64,000 bases of DNA, taken from positions 690,622 through 754,621 of the forward strand of contig NC_015315.1 in NCBI RefSeq assembly GCF_000193375.1. The letters run 5' to 3'. Position 1 is the first letter of the stretch, and the number at the start of each line of letters is the position of its first letter. A program made the translations under genes and the position numbers. Of the stretch, positions 1 through 6,892 are shown in pieces. The notes under the pieces were generated by a model. The model worked only from the letters and a program-made list of their open reading frames with translations. It was not told the origin of the DNA and ran no database searches. This DNA is from Thermoproteus uzoniensis 768-20 (GTDB taxonomy: Archaea > Thermoproteota > Thermoprotei > Thermoproteales > Thermoproteaceae).

Positions 1-244
1 TCTGTATAACTCTGTCGAAGAGGGCCTTCGCCGAGTCCCATAGATATCTGGCGTCGGGGTTGGCCGCAACGGCTCTGGCGGCGGTGGGCGTGAGGACCAT
101 TTTGGCCTTCGCCGACGACAACACCGACGAGACGTGGCGCCTCACCAAGGCGTCCGACTCCCTCCTCAACTCCTTCTGTTTATAGCCGGCGTAGCCCGGT
201 ATATAGGAGGCTATCTTCTCTACGATGTTGGTGGTCAAACTCAT
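1..244 (-). CDS. Conserved archaeal hypothetical protein, N-terminal part
   Basis: The first 81 codons of a gene that runs out of the window are visible. The ATG lies about 20 nt downstream of an A/T-rich TATA-like element (260-269, minus strand), so the transcript is probably leaderless. The start of the protein contains the string IPGYAGYKQKE followed by a charged ERR-type helix. I recall similar starts in short conserved archaeal proteins of unknown function, but I cannot name the family. The C-terminal part is not in the window, so no function is proposed. Confidence 0.7.
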   Translation of the reverse strand, partial: MSLTTNIVEKIASYIPGYAGYKQKELRRESDALVRRHVSSVLSSAKAKMVLTPTAARAVAANPDARYLWDSAKALFDRVIQ

Positions 245-260
245 GGGGGTATAGACCCCC
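245..260. promoter_or_regulatory. Perfect palindrome between TATA box and start codon
   Basis: GGGGGT-ATAG-ACCCCC is a 6+6 bp inverted repeat with a 4-nt spacer. It sits directly against the ATG of the minus-strand gene and right after its TATA-like element. A protein bound here would cover the transcription start site. It could be an operator or an RNA hairpin at the 5' end; the sequence alone cannot decide. Confidence 0.45.
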
Positions 261-314
261 TTAAATAAGTTTCTTAACCCAACAGCCCGCGTTCTCGACT
301 GCGTGTGCTTGTGC

Positions 315-1217
315 CTAGGCCTGGCCCAACGCGCCCTCCGCTATAGAGGCCACCTTGGCCTCGGCCTTAAGCCCCTCCTCGGCGTAGGCCCTCAGGACAG
401 CGTCCTTGACGGCGTCTGCGTTCTTGTCGTCAACCAGCGCTATGACCGAGGGCCCCGCCCCCGACAGCGCGACGGCCAGAGCGCCGGCCTCCAAGGCGTA
501 CTTCCTCGCCCTGCCGTAGCCCGGCACGAGAGGCGCCCGCGCCGCCTCGACCACCTCGTCCTGCATGCCCCTGGCCACCAGCCCGGGATCCGACTTGGCG
601 AGGCCGGCCACCAGGGCCGCCACTCTGGAGATCTGCCGCACGTAGGTCAGGAACTCTACGCTCTTGGGCAACACCTCCCGCATGGCCTTAGTCTTGTTGG
701 GCATAGGCGGGACTTCGGGGACCCCCACCACGAAGGTCAGCCGCGGGCTGAACCTCACGAGATCTAGAGGCGAGAGGGAGGTTATCACCACGGCCCCTCC
801 CAACGCGGCCCCCGCGGCGTTGTCGAAATGGGGGCTCCCGGCCGCCGCCGCCTCGCCGTGGCCCGCCGCCTCGACAACGACCCTGGGATCCACCTCGAGC
901 CCGGCCTCCCTCACGAAGGCCGAGAGCGCCGCCACGGCCGAGGCCCCGCTACTGCCGAGCCCTCTGGCTATGGGTATTTTGTTGACCACCTCGACCTCGA
1001 CGCCTCTACAGACGCCCAGGTATGCGAAGAGCTTGTCGAAGGCCCTCACGACGGTGTTGTCGGGCCCCGGGTCGAAGCCCTTGAACTTCACGTGCACGCC
1101 GCAGCCCGAGCCCACAGATACGTAGGCCTCGGCGAAGTAGGCGTCGTGGGCCACAGCCACTACGTCGAAGCCGGACCCCAAATTGGCGCTAGTGGAGGGG
1201 GCCCTCCCTATATACAT
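315..1217 (-). CDS. thrB: Homoserine kinase
   Basis: GHMP-family kinase that phosphorylates homoserine to O-phosphohomoserine, the substrate of threonine synthase (thrC is at 27748-28752 here, unlinked). The start [18 protein letters not shown] is typical of archaeal ThrB. The Gly/Ser-rich ATP loop [13 protein letters not shown] is seen near residue 90, and a late GHMP motif ([12 protein letters not shown]) near residue 255. The chosen ATG lies about 25 nt after a TATA box (1235-1247, minus strand), giving a leaderless message and 300 residues, the usual ThrB length. Longer in-frame starts upstream would precede the promoter and are rejected. Confidence 0.93.
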   Translation of the reverse strand: MYIGRAPSTSANLGSGFDVVAVAHDAYFAEAYVSVGSGCGVHVKFKGFDPGPDNTVVRAFDKLFAYLGVCRGVEVEVVNKIPIARGLGSSGASAVAALSAFVREAGLEVDPRVVVEAAGHGEAAAAGSPHFDNAAGAALGGAVVITSLSPLDLVRFSPRLTFVVGVPEVPPMPNKTKAMREVLPKSVEFLTYVRQISRVAALVAGLAKSDPGLVARGMQDEVVEAARAPLVPGYGRARKYALEAGALAVALSGAGPSVIALVDDKNADAVKDAVLRAYAEEGLKAEAKVASIAEGALGQA

Positions 1218-1318
1218 CGGAGGGGCGAAATAGAGAATATATATAGTTGGCGCTCGCGTCTGGCCGGCCGCGACCTCTCGCAGCCGTAAGCTTAACAATG
1301 TAGACATCTATGGTAGAC

Positions 1319-1555
1319 ATGAGTTGGGTTGCTGTGTCTACCAAGGTGAGGCGGTCGGTCTTGGAGAAGGCGAGAAGGTACGGGATAAACGTGTCGGAGC
1401 TTCTCAGAAAGGCGCTGGAGGTAGTCAAGAGGAGGGAACTGGAGGAGCTGGCCTCGCTTGCAGAGAGGGTGGCCGAGGGCCTTAGGAAAGCCAGCGCGGC
1501 TTACGGGGAGGACTATGTCGCGAGGAGCGTCAGGGAGGATCGCGCGGCGAGGTAG
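1319..1555 (+). CDS. VapB-type antitoxin
   Basis: Small antitoxin of about 78 residues with a probable ribbon-helix-helix N-terminus (MSWVAVSTKVRRSVLEKA, then NVSELLRKALE) and a charged helical C-terminus that would wrap a toxin. It overlaps the start of a PIN-domain toxin gene at 1515, the standard vapBC arrangement. The ATG at 1319 is about 26 nt from a TATA-like stretch (1289-1297); an ATG at 1310 is also in frame. The partner toxin is broken (see 1515-1871), so this is an orphan antitoxin as sequenced. Confidence 0.75.
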   Translation: MSWVAVSTKVRRSVLEKARRYGINVSELLRKALEVVKRRELEELASLAERVAEGLRKASAAYGEDYVARSVREDRAAR

Positions 1556-1871
1556 GTACGTCTTCGACTCCTCGGCCATCGTTAGCTGGTCGAGCTGAGC
1601 CCCAAGAAGTCGGTCGAGTTGCTGGACGGCCAATACACGGCCGACCTCGCCTACTACGAGATAGGGAACTACATCTGAGCTCCACAAGAGGTCGGCGATC
1701 ACCGACGCGGCGCCCTACGTCGAGTTCATTAACGGGTTCTACAGATACGTTTGGAGGCGCCTCGAGGATCCGGCGCTCCGCGACGCCTACCTCCGCGTGC
1801 TCGAGATGAGGCGCCGCAGGCCCCGGCGGGAGCCCCCGGAGCCGTCGGCCGAGGTCGGCGCCGGCCGCTAG
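1515..1871 (+). pseudogene. Frameshifted vapC PIN-domain toxin
   Basis: Starts with ATG inside the end of the antitoxin gene and reads RYVFDSSAIVS, the first acidic motif of a PIN-domain ribonuclease. The frame then ends at a TGA. Shifting by one base near 1591 recovers LSPKKSVELLDGQYTADLAYYEIGNYI, the second PIN acidic motif region. A second break near 1676 is followed by an open frame to the TAG at 1869-1871. Two independent frame breaks in about 90 bases, plus a C-terminus that does not look like PIN, point to a decayed toxin. Sequencing error in both places is possible but less likely. Confidence 0.7.
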
Positions 1872-1905
1872 GCGCACTGATATAAAGAGGAGGCGCGCGT
1901 TCGGC

Positions 1906-2256
1906 GTGATTAAAGTCAAGAGGGTCTACGATCCCCCCGAGCCTGGGGACGGGCTCCGGGTTTTGGTCGACAGGCTGTGGCCTAGAGGCGTGAGGAGGGA
2001 TGCGGTCGATATATGGATGAGGGAGGTCGCGCCGAGCGACGAGCTGAGGAGGTGGTTCTCCCACGACCCGGCGAAGTGGGAGGAGTTCAAGGCCAGATAC
2101 TGGCGCGAGCTCGACGAGAACCCCAAGGTCGAGGAGCTGTTGAGGCTGGCCGAGCGGGGCGACGTGACGCTCCTATATGCGGCGAGGAGCCCCTACAACA
2201 ACGCCGTGGCCCTCAAGGAGTACCTCGAGCGGCGGCTGGCCGAACGGCGCGGTTAG
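1906..2256 (+). CDS. DUF488 (YeaO-like) family protein
   Basis: 116-residue protein with the signature [18 protein letters not shown] near residues 12-30 and an Asp/Trp-rich middle ([17 protein letters not shown]), both typical of DUF488. Members are small cytosolic proteins of unknown biochemical function. Length is normal. The GTG start fits a TATA-like TATAAAG at 1880-1886. It stands alone downstream of the dead vapC and is convergent with the glycosyltransferase gene, only 3 nt away. Confidence 0.85.
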   Translation: MIKVKRVYDPPEPGDGLRVLVDRLWPRGVRRDAVDIWMREVAPSDELRRWFSHDPAKWEEFKARYWRELDENPKVEELLRLAERGDVTLLYAARSPYNNAVALKEYLERRLAERRG

Positions 2257-2259
2257 GGC

Positions 2260-3483
2260 TTAAGGCCTCGCGGCCTCCAGAAGCTCGGCGACGCCTCTAG
2301 ACATGAGGAACTCCCTGGCCCTCTCCCTCGCGTTTCTGCCCAAGGACTCCCTCAAGGAGTCGTCCCTAGCCAGCGCCTCTATGGCCCTGGCGGCTCCCTC
2401 CACGTCGTCGGGGCCGCTGACGTGCACCCCGTCGACGCCGTCCCTGACGAGCCACCTCTGGCCGTAGGATGCGCTGGTCACCACCGGCACTCCGCCGTAC
2501 ATGAACTCCAGCTGGGCTATGCCCAGCCCCTCAGACCTCGAAAGGATCACGTTGGCGAGGGAGGCCCTCACGAGGGAGGCCTTCTCCTCCTCCGAGAGGA
2601 GCCCCGCCAGATACACGTTGGGGAGCCCTCTGGCCTCCCGCCTCAGCCTCTCCGCCTCCTCCCCCGCGCCGGCTATCACGAAGGCTATGCCCCGCCCCGC
2701 AAGCCTCTTGGCTATCTGCAGAACGGCCAGGGGGTTTTTCCTGGGCTCCAGCGGGCCTAAATAGGACACGACGAGGTCCTCCCTGATCTTCAGCCTATCC
2801 CTTACGAGGTCCGGCGAGGCCCTATCTATGGCGCCCGCCACGTCGTCGTCTAGGAGCCCCTTGAAGTGGACTATCTTCTCCCCGCCGGCTCCCATGGAGG
2901 CCAGTTCGTCGCACTCGGGAGGGCTGACGCAGAGGACCCGCCCGGCGGCTTGGAGGATTTGGGGAAGCGCCGTGGCGTTCCAAGCCATCCGCAGAGTCCT
3001 CTCCACGGGGCTGAGGCCCGGCTCCGGTGGCCTGTAGTGGGGCATGTAGAGGAACGACGTGGGCCTGACCTCCTCGCCTATAGAGGCCAGATCCCTCTTC
3101 CACCTAGCCCACCTAGCCGCCTCCTCTGGGCCGTTCCAGAAGGTGGAGTGGACGAGAAGGACGTCGACGCCCAGCTCCTCGTCCATCCGGCGCAGGGCCG
3201 AGAAGAAGTCCCTCGCCGCGATTCTCCTGGCAGGTATGGCGGACCGCGAGCTGAGGATCCTCAGAGAGGGGACCCCGGCCTTGGGATCCCTCTCGAATGC
3301 GACGTAGCCCGAGAGGCTCCTCGCCAGATCCCTCTCCGGCACCACGGGCTCCCAGTCGTGGAAGGCGCCGGCGACGAGCCAGGCCTTGTGGCCCAGCCGC
3401 GCCGCCCATTTGGCCAGACGGGCCGCCGTGAGCTCCGGCCCCCTATAGCTGGAGGTCTGCGGCGCCACGACGAAGACGTTCAT
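2260..3483 (-). CDS. GT4-family glycosyltransferase, mscS-linked
   Basis: 407-residue retaining glycosyltransferase of the GT-B fold. The N-terminus MNVFVVAPQTSSYRGPELTA gives the first Rossmann strand and glycine loop; the donor-site motif SRSEGLGIAQLEF (E-x7-E type) is near residue 320. It starts with ATGA overlapping the stop of the mechanosensitive-channel gene upstream, so the two are cotranslated. In Thermoproteus tenax a gt gene and an msc gene are in one operon with the bifunctional trehalose synthase gene; here the matching synthase is at 39890. A role in trehalose-related or other glycoside synthesis is inference; donor and acceptor are unknown. Confidence 0.88.
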   Translation of the reverse strand: MNVFVVAPQTSSYRGPELTAARLAKWAARLGHKAWLVAGAFHDWEPVVPERDLARSLSGYVAFERDPKAGVPSLRILSSRSAIPARRIAARDFFSALRRMDEELGVDVLLVHSTFWNGPEEAARWARWKRDLASIGEEVRPTSFLYMPHYRPPEPGLSPVERTLRMAWNATALPQILQAAGRVLCVSPPECDELASMGAGGEKIVHFKGLLDDDVAGAIDRASPDLVRDRLKIREDLVVSYLGPLEPRKNPLAVLQIAKRLAGRGIAFVIAGAGEEAERLRREARGLPNVYLAGLLSEEEKASLVRASLANVILSRSEGLGIAQLEFMYGGVPVVTSASYGQRWLVRDGVDGVHVSGPDDVEGAARAIEALARDDSLRESLGRNARERAREFLMSRGVAELLEAARP

Positions 3484-4076
3484 CTGCGCACTGCCTGGAG
3501 GACGGCCACGGCCACCATGGCCGCCACGAGGCCCCAGGTGATGGGTATGAGCATCTGGCTTAAGGTCGAGACGTCTATCCCGCCTTGCTGTAGGGCGAAG
3601 GTTATCACCACGAGGTAGAGCACCACCCGCACGTACTCGGCGACCGGCGCCAGGAGCCGGGAGTCCTCCTTGAGTATGGCGCCGCGGTAGACGTACTCCA
3701 CGAAGCCGTCGACCAGGATAAAGCCCACTATGGCGATTATGAAGAACTTCACGAAGCCGTAGACGTAGACGTTGACGACGCCGATAAGGGCGTCGCCCCA
3801 GGCGGGGTAGCCCAGAGAGTAGGCGAGGTAGGCCGCCGCCAGGAGGACGAAGGTGAGGTAGATCAGCCACGCCGCGACAGAGCCGAAGAACTCGCCGGCG
3901 GCGTAGCCCGACCTCAGAATAGCCCGGCCGATGTTGAACCGCTTGAACCAGTCGTCGAAGCCGACTCTGGCCAGGCCTCTGGCCAACGCCCAGCGCACGA
4001 GCCTCCCCACGAGGTACCCCACAGCCGCGATGAGGACGGCGATGAGGGCGTGGAGGGCGACGTATAGCGGCGACAT
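3480..4076 (-). CDS. mscS: Small-conductance mechanosensitive channel-like protein
   Basis: 198-residue membrane protein. The ATG at 4076 gives MSPLYVALHALIAVLIAAVG and lies about 25 nt after a TATA box (about 4096-4105). Four or five hydrophobic segments can be seen, with an amphipathic stretch after the first (RLVRWALARGLARVGFDDWF) resembling conserved TM/TM-helper proteins near MscS. The family releases solutes on hypo-osmotic shock. It lacks the large cytoplasmic beta domain of E. coli MscS, so only the pore-like part is present. It is first in an operon with the glycosyltransferase. The name rests largely on the known msc-gt pairing in T. tenax. Confidence 0.7.
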   Translation of the reverse strand: MSPLYVALHALIAVLIAAVGYLVGRLVRWALARGLARVGFDDWFKRFNIGRAILRSGYAAGEFFGSVAAWLIYLTFVLLAAAYLAYSLGYPAWGDALIGVVNVYVYGFVKFFIIAIVGFILVDGFVEYVYRGAILKEDSRLLAPVAEYVRVVLYLVVITFALQQGGIDVSTLSQMLIPITWGLVAAMVAVAVLQAVRR

Positions 4077-4150
4077 GGAAAAGACGGCGCACGCCGATAT
4101 AAAGGTTTGGGCAAACGCCGCGGCGCACCGCAACACGTATAAATCGGTGC

Positions 4151-4963
4151 ATGCGGTGCACCGTGGATTTCTTACAGGACCTCCTGGAGGGGATGACTCT
4201 CATATACGGACCGCCCGGGAGCGGGAAGACCTCACTCGCCGTCAGAGTGGCGTCTCGAGCCAAGGGAAAGGTCCTCTGGATATCCACCAGCGAGACCGAG
4301 GAGTACTTCTCGGCCCTCCTGAAGAGGCTCAACGCCCCCGAGAAGAAGTTCGACTTCAAGCACTTCCCCAGGACCTTCCGGGAGAACATAGCCAAATACG
4401 CCCTAGACCACGTAGGCGAGTACGACATGCTTGTCGTCGACCCCGTCAACAGCCTAGTTCCCCCCGACTCCGACTCGGCCAGCTTCGTCCACTCAACCTT
4501 CTACCAGGTCTCGCGCCACATGCCGGTCATAGTGATCTCGGAGATGCGCCACAAGCGCCTCCAGTACGTGGCCGACCACGTGGTCAAGATATGGTACAGA
4601 GTAAACTCCATAGGCCACATTATCAGATACGCGCAGTTGGTGAAGTCGAGGAAGAGGCCGCCGAGCCCTCGATATATCTTCGACATAGTCGAGGGCGTAG
4701 GCCTGCCATGGGTCGTGCCGGTAGAGAAGCCAGAGAAAATCTACGTGAACCAGCTAGCTCTGGAAGATAAAGAGCGGGTCGTTGCATTTAAAGGGGCCGT
4801 GATAGGAATCTACTCCTCTAGCGAGTCTGCGTTAGCGCAGAGGGTCCAGCAGTTTCTCGACCACGAGAACTCCTACCTCATCGTCATATCGCCGTTTAAT
4901 ATAGCGAAGAGGCTCAACGTCTCACCTGAGAGGATGGTGTCCGCGTCTACGTTTACGACCTGA
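4151..4963 (+). CDS. RecA/KaiC-superfamily ATPase, main part
   Basis: Cytosolic P-loop ATPase. The Walker A motif GPPGSGKTS is at about residues 20-28 and the Walker B strand YDMLVVDPVNSL near residue 98. A later segment VVKIWYRVNSIGHIIRYAQL resembles the strand-and-loop region of archaeal KaiC-like proteins. The reading frame ends at 4961-4963 just after a reading-frame break near 4936. One base to the side, the sequence reads on as VYVYDLMKFYADVVMEKI into the next feature, so the natural product is probably one protein of about 345 residues. The substrate or partner is unknown. Confidence 0.75.
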   Translation: MRCTVDFLQDLLEGMTLIYGPPGSGKTSLAVRVASRAKGKVLWISTSETEEYFSALLKRLNAPEKKFDFKHFPRTFRENIAKYALDHVGEYDMLVVDPVNSLVPPDSDSASFVHSTFYQVSRHMPVIVISEMRHKRLQYVADHVVKIWYRVNSIGHIIRYAQLVKSRKRPPSPRYIFDIVEGVGLPWVVPVEKPEKIYVNQLALEDKERVVAFKGAVIGIYSSSESALAQRVQQFLDHENSYLIVISPFNIAKRLNVSPERMVSASTFTT

Positions 4964-5193
4964 TGAAGTTCTACGCAGACGTTGTGATGGAGAAGATAAG
5001 GCCGAAATACGTCGTGGCTACCGGATTAGTTCCGTTGGAGAATACTGCCCCGGGCGATTCGAGGGAATACCTAATATTGTTGGGCGTTCTAGCTAATTAC
5101 GCCGAGCTTGTCATAGTAGCAGATGTAGCTGATCTGGAGCAGGTAAAGAAAAGCTATGTCTACCAAGCTATGAACGAAAATATAATTGTTTAG
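4963..5193 (+). CDS. C-terminal part of the same RecA/KaiC-like ATPase (frameshifted)
   Basis: 76 codons that continue the ATPase fold of the preceding feature: a helix, then strands KYVVATGLVPLE and ELVIVADVADLEQV, typical of the C-terminal half of a RecA-like domain. The ATG overlaps the previous stop (TGATGA), so translational coupling of two polypeptides is formally possible. The open frame reaches back past this ATG to about 4937, so a one-base indel in a single gene is the simpler reading. It ends overlapping by 4 nt a convergent small membrane-protein gene. Confidence 0.6.
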   Translation: MKFYADVVMEKIRPKYVVATGLVPLENTAPGDSREYLILLGVLANYAELVIVADVADLEQVKKSYVYQAMNENIIV

Positions 5194-5327
5194 GCTATGC
5201 CTCCGCCTGAAGTTATGCCGGTCGGGTTGATTATGCCGACTAGCGCGAGGACGAATATCAGCACGAGTATTCCTCCCTTGGCGAACCTCAACACAGCCAC
5301 CTTTTTGTTTAGTTCGACCACCTTCAT
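5190..5327 (-). CDS. 45-residue single-pass membrane protein
   Basis: Small gene reading MKVVELNKKVAVLRFAKGG followed by one strongly hydrophobic helix (ILVLIFVLALVGII) and a short Gly-rich tail. The positively charged N-terminus suggests the tail is outside. An A/T-rich promoter (CTATATAG, about 5348-5355) precedes the ATG at the leaderless distance. Size and single membrane segment recall archaeal SecG/Sec61-beta, but the helix is in the wrong place and I do not see the family motif, so I leave it unnamed. Confidence 0.55.
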   Translation of the reverse strand: MKVVELNKKVAVLRFAKGGILVLIFVLALVGIINPTGITSGGGIA

Positions 5328-5421
5328 GTGTTTTTAAACGGTTTACGCTATATAGAAACAAGATAAATATAGAAATATCAAGGAAATATATTTCTTAAGA
5401 TCAACTGATGCTGGCTGGGGC

Positions 5422-6663
5422 ATGGTTTTTAACCGGCTCCCCTCTGGCGTCGTGGCTGAGGTAGAGCCGATTAGATACTCCTACTCACATCTCCTAGACG
5501 GCAAATCCGTCGTCTTAACAGTTACCTCGGGGATATCGCTATATAGGTCTATAGACCTCGCCCGGCTCTTGATTAGGCACGGGGCCGACGTCACCGCCGT
5601 CTTGTCGGATAAGGCGGCGCGCCTCGTCAGCCCCGAGCTGTTTAGGTGGGCCACGGGGAGGAGGCCTGTCTCCAGGCTGACGGGGAGGGCCGAGCACGTC
5701 TCTGTCTGCGCGAGGGCCGACCTGCTGGTTGTCGCCCCCGCGACTGCCAACACAGTGGCCAAGGCCGCTCTGGGCATAGCCGACGACGTGGCGTCCACGT
5801 GCATACACGCGGCTCTGGGGGCCGGGGCCCGGTCGGTGTTTGTGCCGACGATGAACCTAGCCATGTGGCGCAACCCGGCCCTCCAGGAGGCTCTCTCCAG
5901 GCTGAGGTCTTGGGGGGCGTTGGTGGTGGAGCCTAAGATCGAGGAGGGGAAGGCGAAGTACCCCGAGGTGGAGGAGGTGGCCGAGTCCGTGATAGACGCG
6001 TCGGCGCCCCGCGACATGTCGGGGCTGAGGGTCCTCGTGACGGCGGGGCCCACCCACGAGCACATCGACGACATAAAATACATATCTACGCCGAGCTCCG
6101 GCCTTACGGGTATATACTTTGCCCGGGAGGCGGCGGCCAGAGGGGCCGAGGTGACGCTGGTGGCGGGCCCCGGCGTCAAGGCGCCTCCGAACGTCAAGGC
6201 CGTGCCCGTGGTGTCGGTCCTCGACATGTATAGGGCGGTGGCCGAGCTGGCGCCCTCGCAAGACCTCATGGTCTTCGCGGCGGCTCCTCTGGACTTCTAC
6301 GTGGCGGAGAAGGCGTCGGGGAAGATCAGTAGCGACGTGGCCGAGTACACCGTGAGGCTCCTCAGGGCGCCGAAAATAGCGGCTGAGGCCAGGAGGCTGA
6401 ACCCCAAGGCCTATATCGTGGGCTTCAAGGCGGAGTACGGCGTGTCGGAGGAGGAGCTCCTGAAAAGGGCCAGGGCGAGGATGGAGGAGGGCGGCTGGGA
6501 CCTCGTCCTCGCCCACGACGTCTCGGGGCTGGGCTTCGGCACGCTTAAGGACCAATACATAGCGATATATAGCGACGGGAGGGTCGAGAGGCTGGGGCCC
6601 GCCCACAAGAGGGAGCTCGCGCGGGCTGTCCTAGACAGAGCCGTCAAGGCGCTTGGGCGATGA
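5422..6663 (+). CDS. coaBC: Bifunctional phosphopantothenoylcysteine decarboxylase / phosphopantothenate-cysteine ligase
   Basis: Two steps of coenzyme A synthesis in one 413-residue protein. The N-terminal flavin decarboxylase half (CoaC) begins at GKSVVLTVTSGISLYRSIDL, with APATANTVAKAALGIADD near residue 105 and VFVPTMNLAMW (the PxMNxxMW motif) near 140. The C-terminal ligase half (CoaB) begins at RVLVTAGPTHEHIDD near residue 210 and contains AAPLDFYVAEKASGKI. Length is normal. It overlaps the next zinc-ribbon gene by ATGA, so they form an operon. A TATA-like AAATATATTT (about 5384-5393) precedes it. Confidence 0.95.
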   Translation: MVFNRLPSGVVAEVEPIRYSYSHLLDGKSVVLTVTSGISLYRSIDLARLLIRHGADVTAVLSDKAARLVSPELFRWATGRRPVSRLTGRAEHVSVCARADLLVVAPATANTVAKAALGIADDVASTCIHAALGAGARSVFVPTMNLAMWRNPALQEALSRLRSWGALVVEPKIEEGKAKYPEVEEVAESVIDASAPRDMSGLRVLVTAGPTHEHIDDIKYISTPSSGLTGIYFAREAAARGAEVTLVAGPGVKAPPNVKAVPVVSVLDMYRAVAELAPSQDLMVFAAAPLDFYVAEKASGKISSDVAEYTVRLLRAPKIAAEARRLNPKAYIVGFKAEYGVSEEELLKRARARMEEGGWDLVLAHDVSGLGFGTLKDQYIAIYSDGRVERLGPAHKRELARAVLDRAVKALGR

Positions 6664-6884
6664 GGTATCTGGCGGTTGTCTGTCCCCGTTGCGGTATGGC
6701 GAGCGCGGCCAAGTCGGGCGCCAAGTCCCACGTCTGCCCGTTCTGCGGGGCGAGGATAGACCTCGAGAGGGCCTCGGTCATAGCCTCTGGGACGGCCGAG
6801 GAGGTCAGGAAAGCCGTGGCGCGCCACAACGAAGGCCTCAGAAAGCCGGGAGGCGGGGCGAGGAAAACCGCAGACGGTATGTAA
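6660..6884 (+). CDS. Zinc-ribbon protein coupled to coaBC
   Basis: 74-residue protein with two CxxC pairs (CPRCGM at residues 9-14 and CPFCGA at 27-32) that would bind one zinc ion, followed by a charged helix and a Gly/Lys-rich tail. Start codon overlaps the coaBC stop as ATGA, so translation is coupled. Archaeal proteins of this build (DUF1922-like) are of unknown function; nucleic-acid binding is a reasonable guess. It ends 8 nt before the convergent EF-2 gene. Confidence 0.8.
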   Translation: MRYLAVVCPRCGMASAAKSGAKSHVCPFCGARIDLERASVIASGTAEEVRKAVARHNEGLRKPGGGARKTADGM

Positions 6885-6892
6885 ACTATAAA

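Noticed and set aside
2260-4449. A 729-codon minus-strand frame spanning the glycosyltransferase and mscS genes
   Set aside because: Only the part from 3483 down is real; the upstream part is out-of-frame reading of mscS and of the ATPase antisense. The ATG at 3483 with an ATGA overlap is the proper start.
5190-5327. SecG/Sec61-beta identity for the 45-residue membrane protein
   Set aside because: The membrane helix is in the middle and the family's N-terminal motif is absent, so I left it unnamed.
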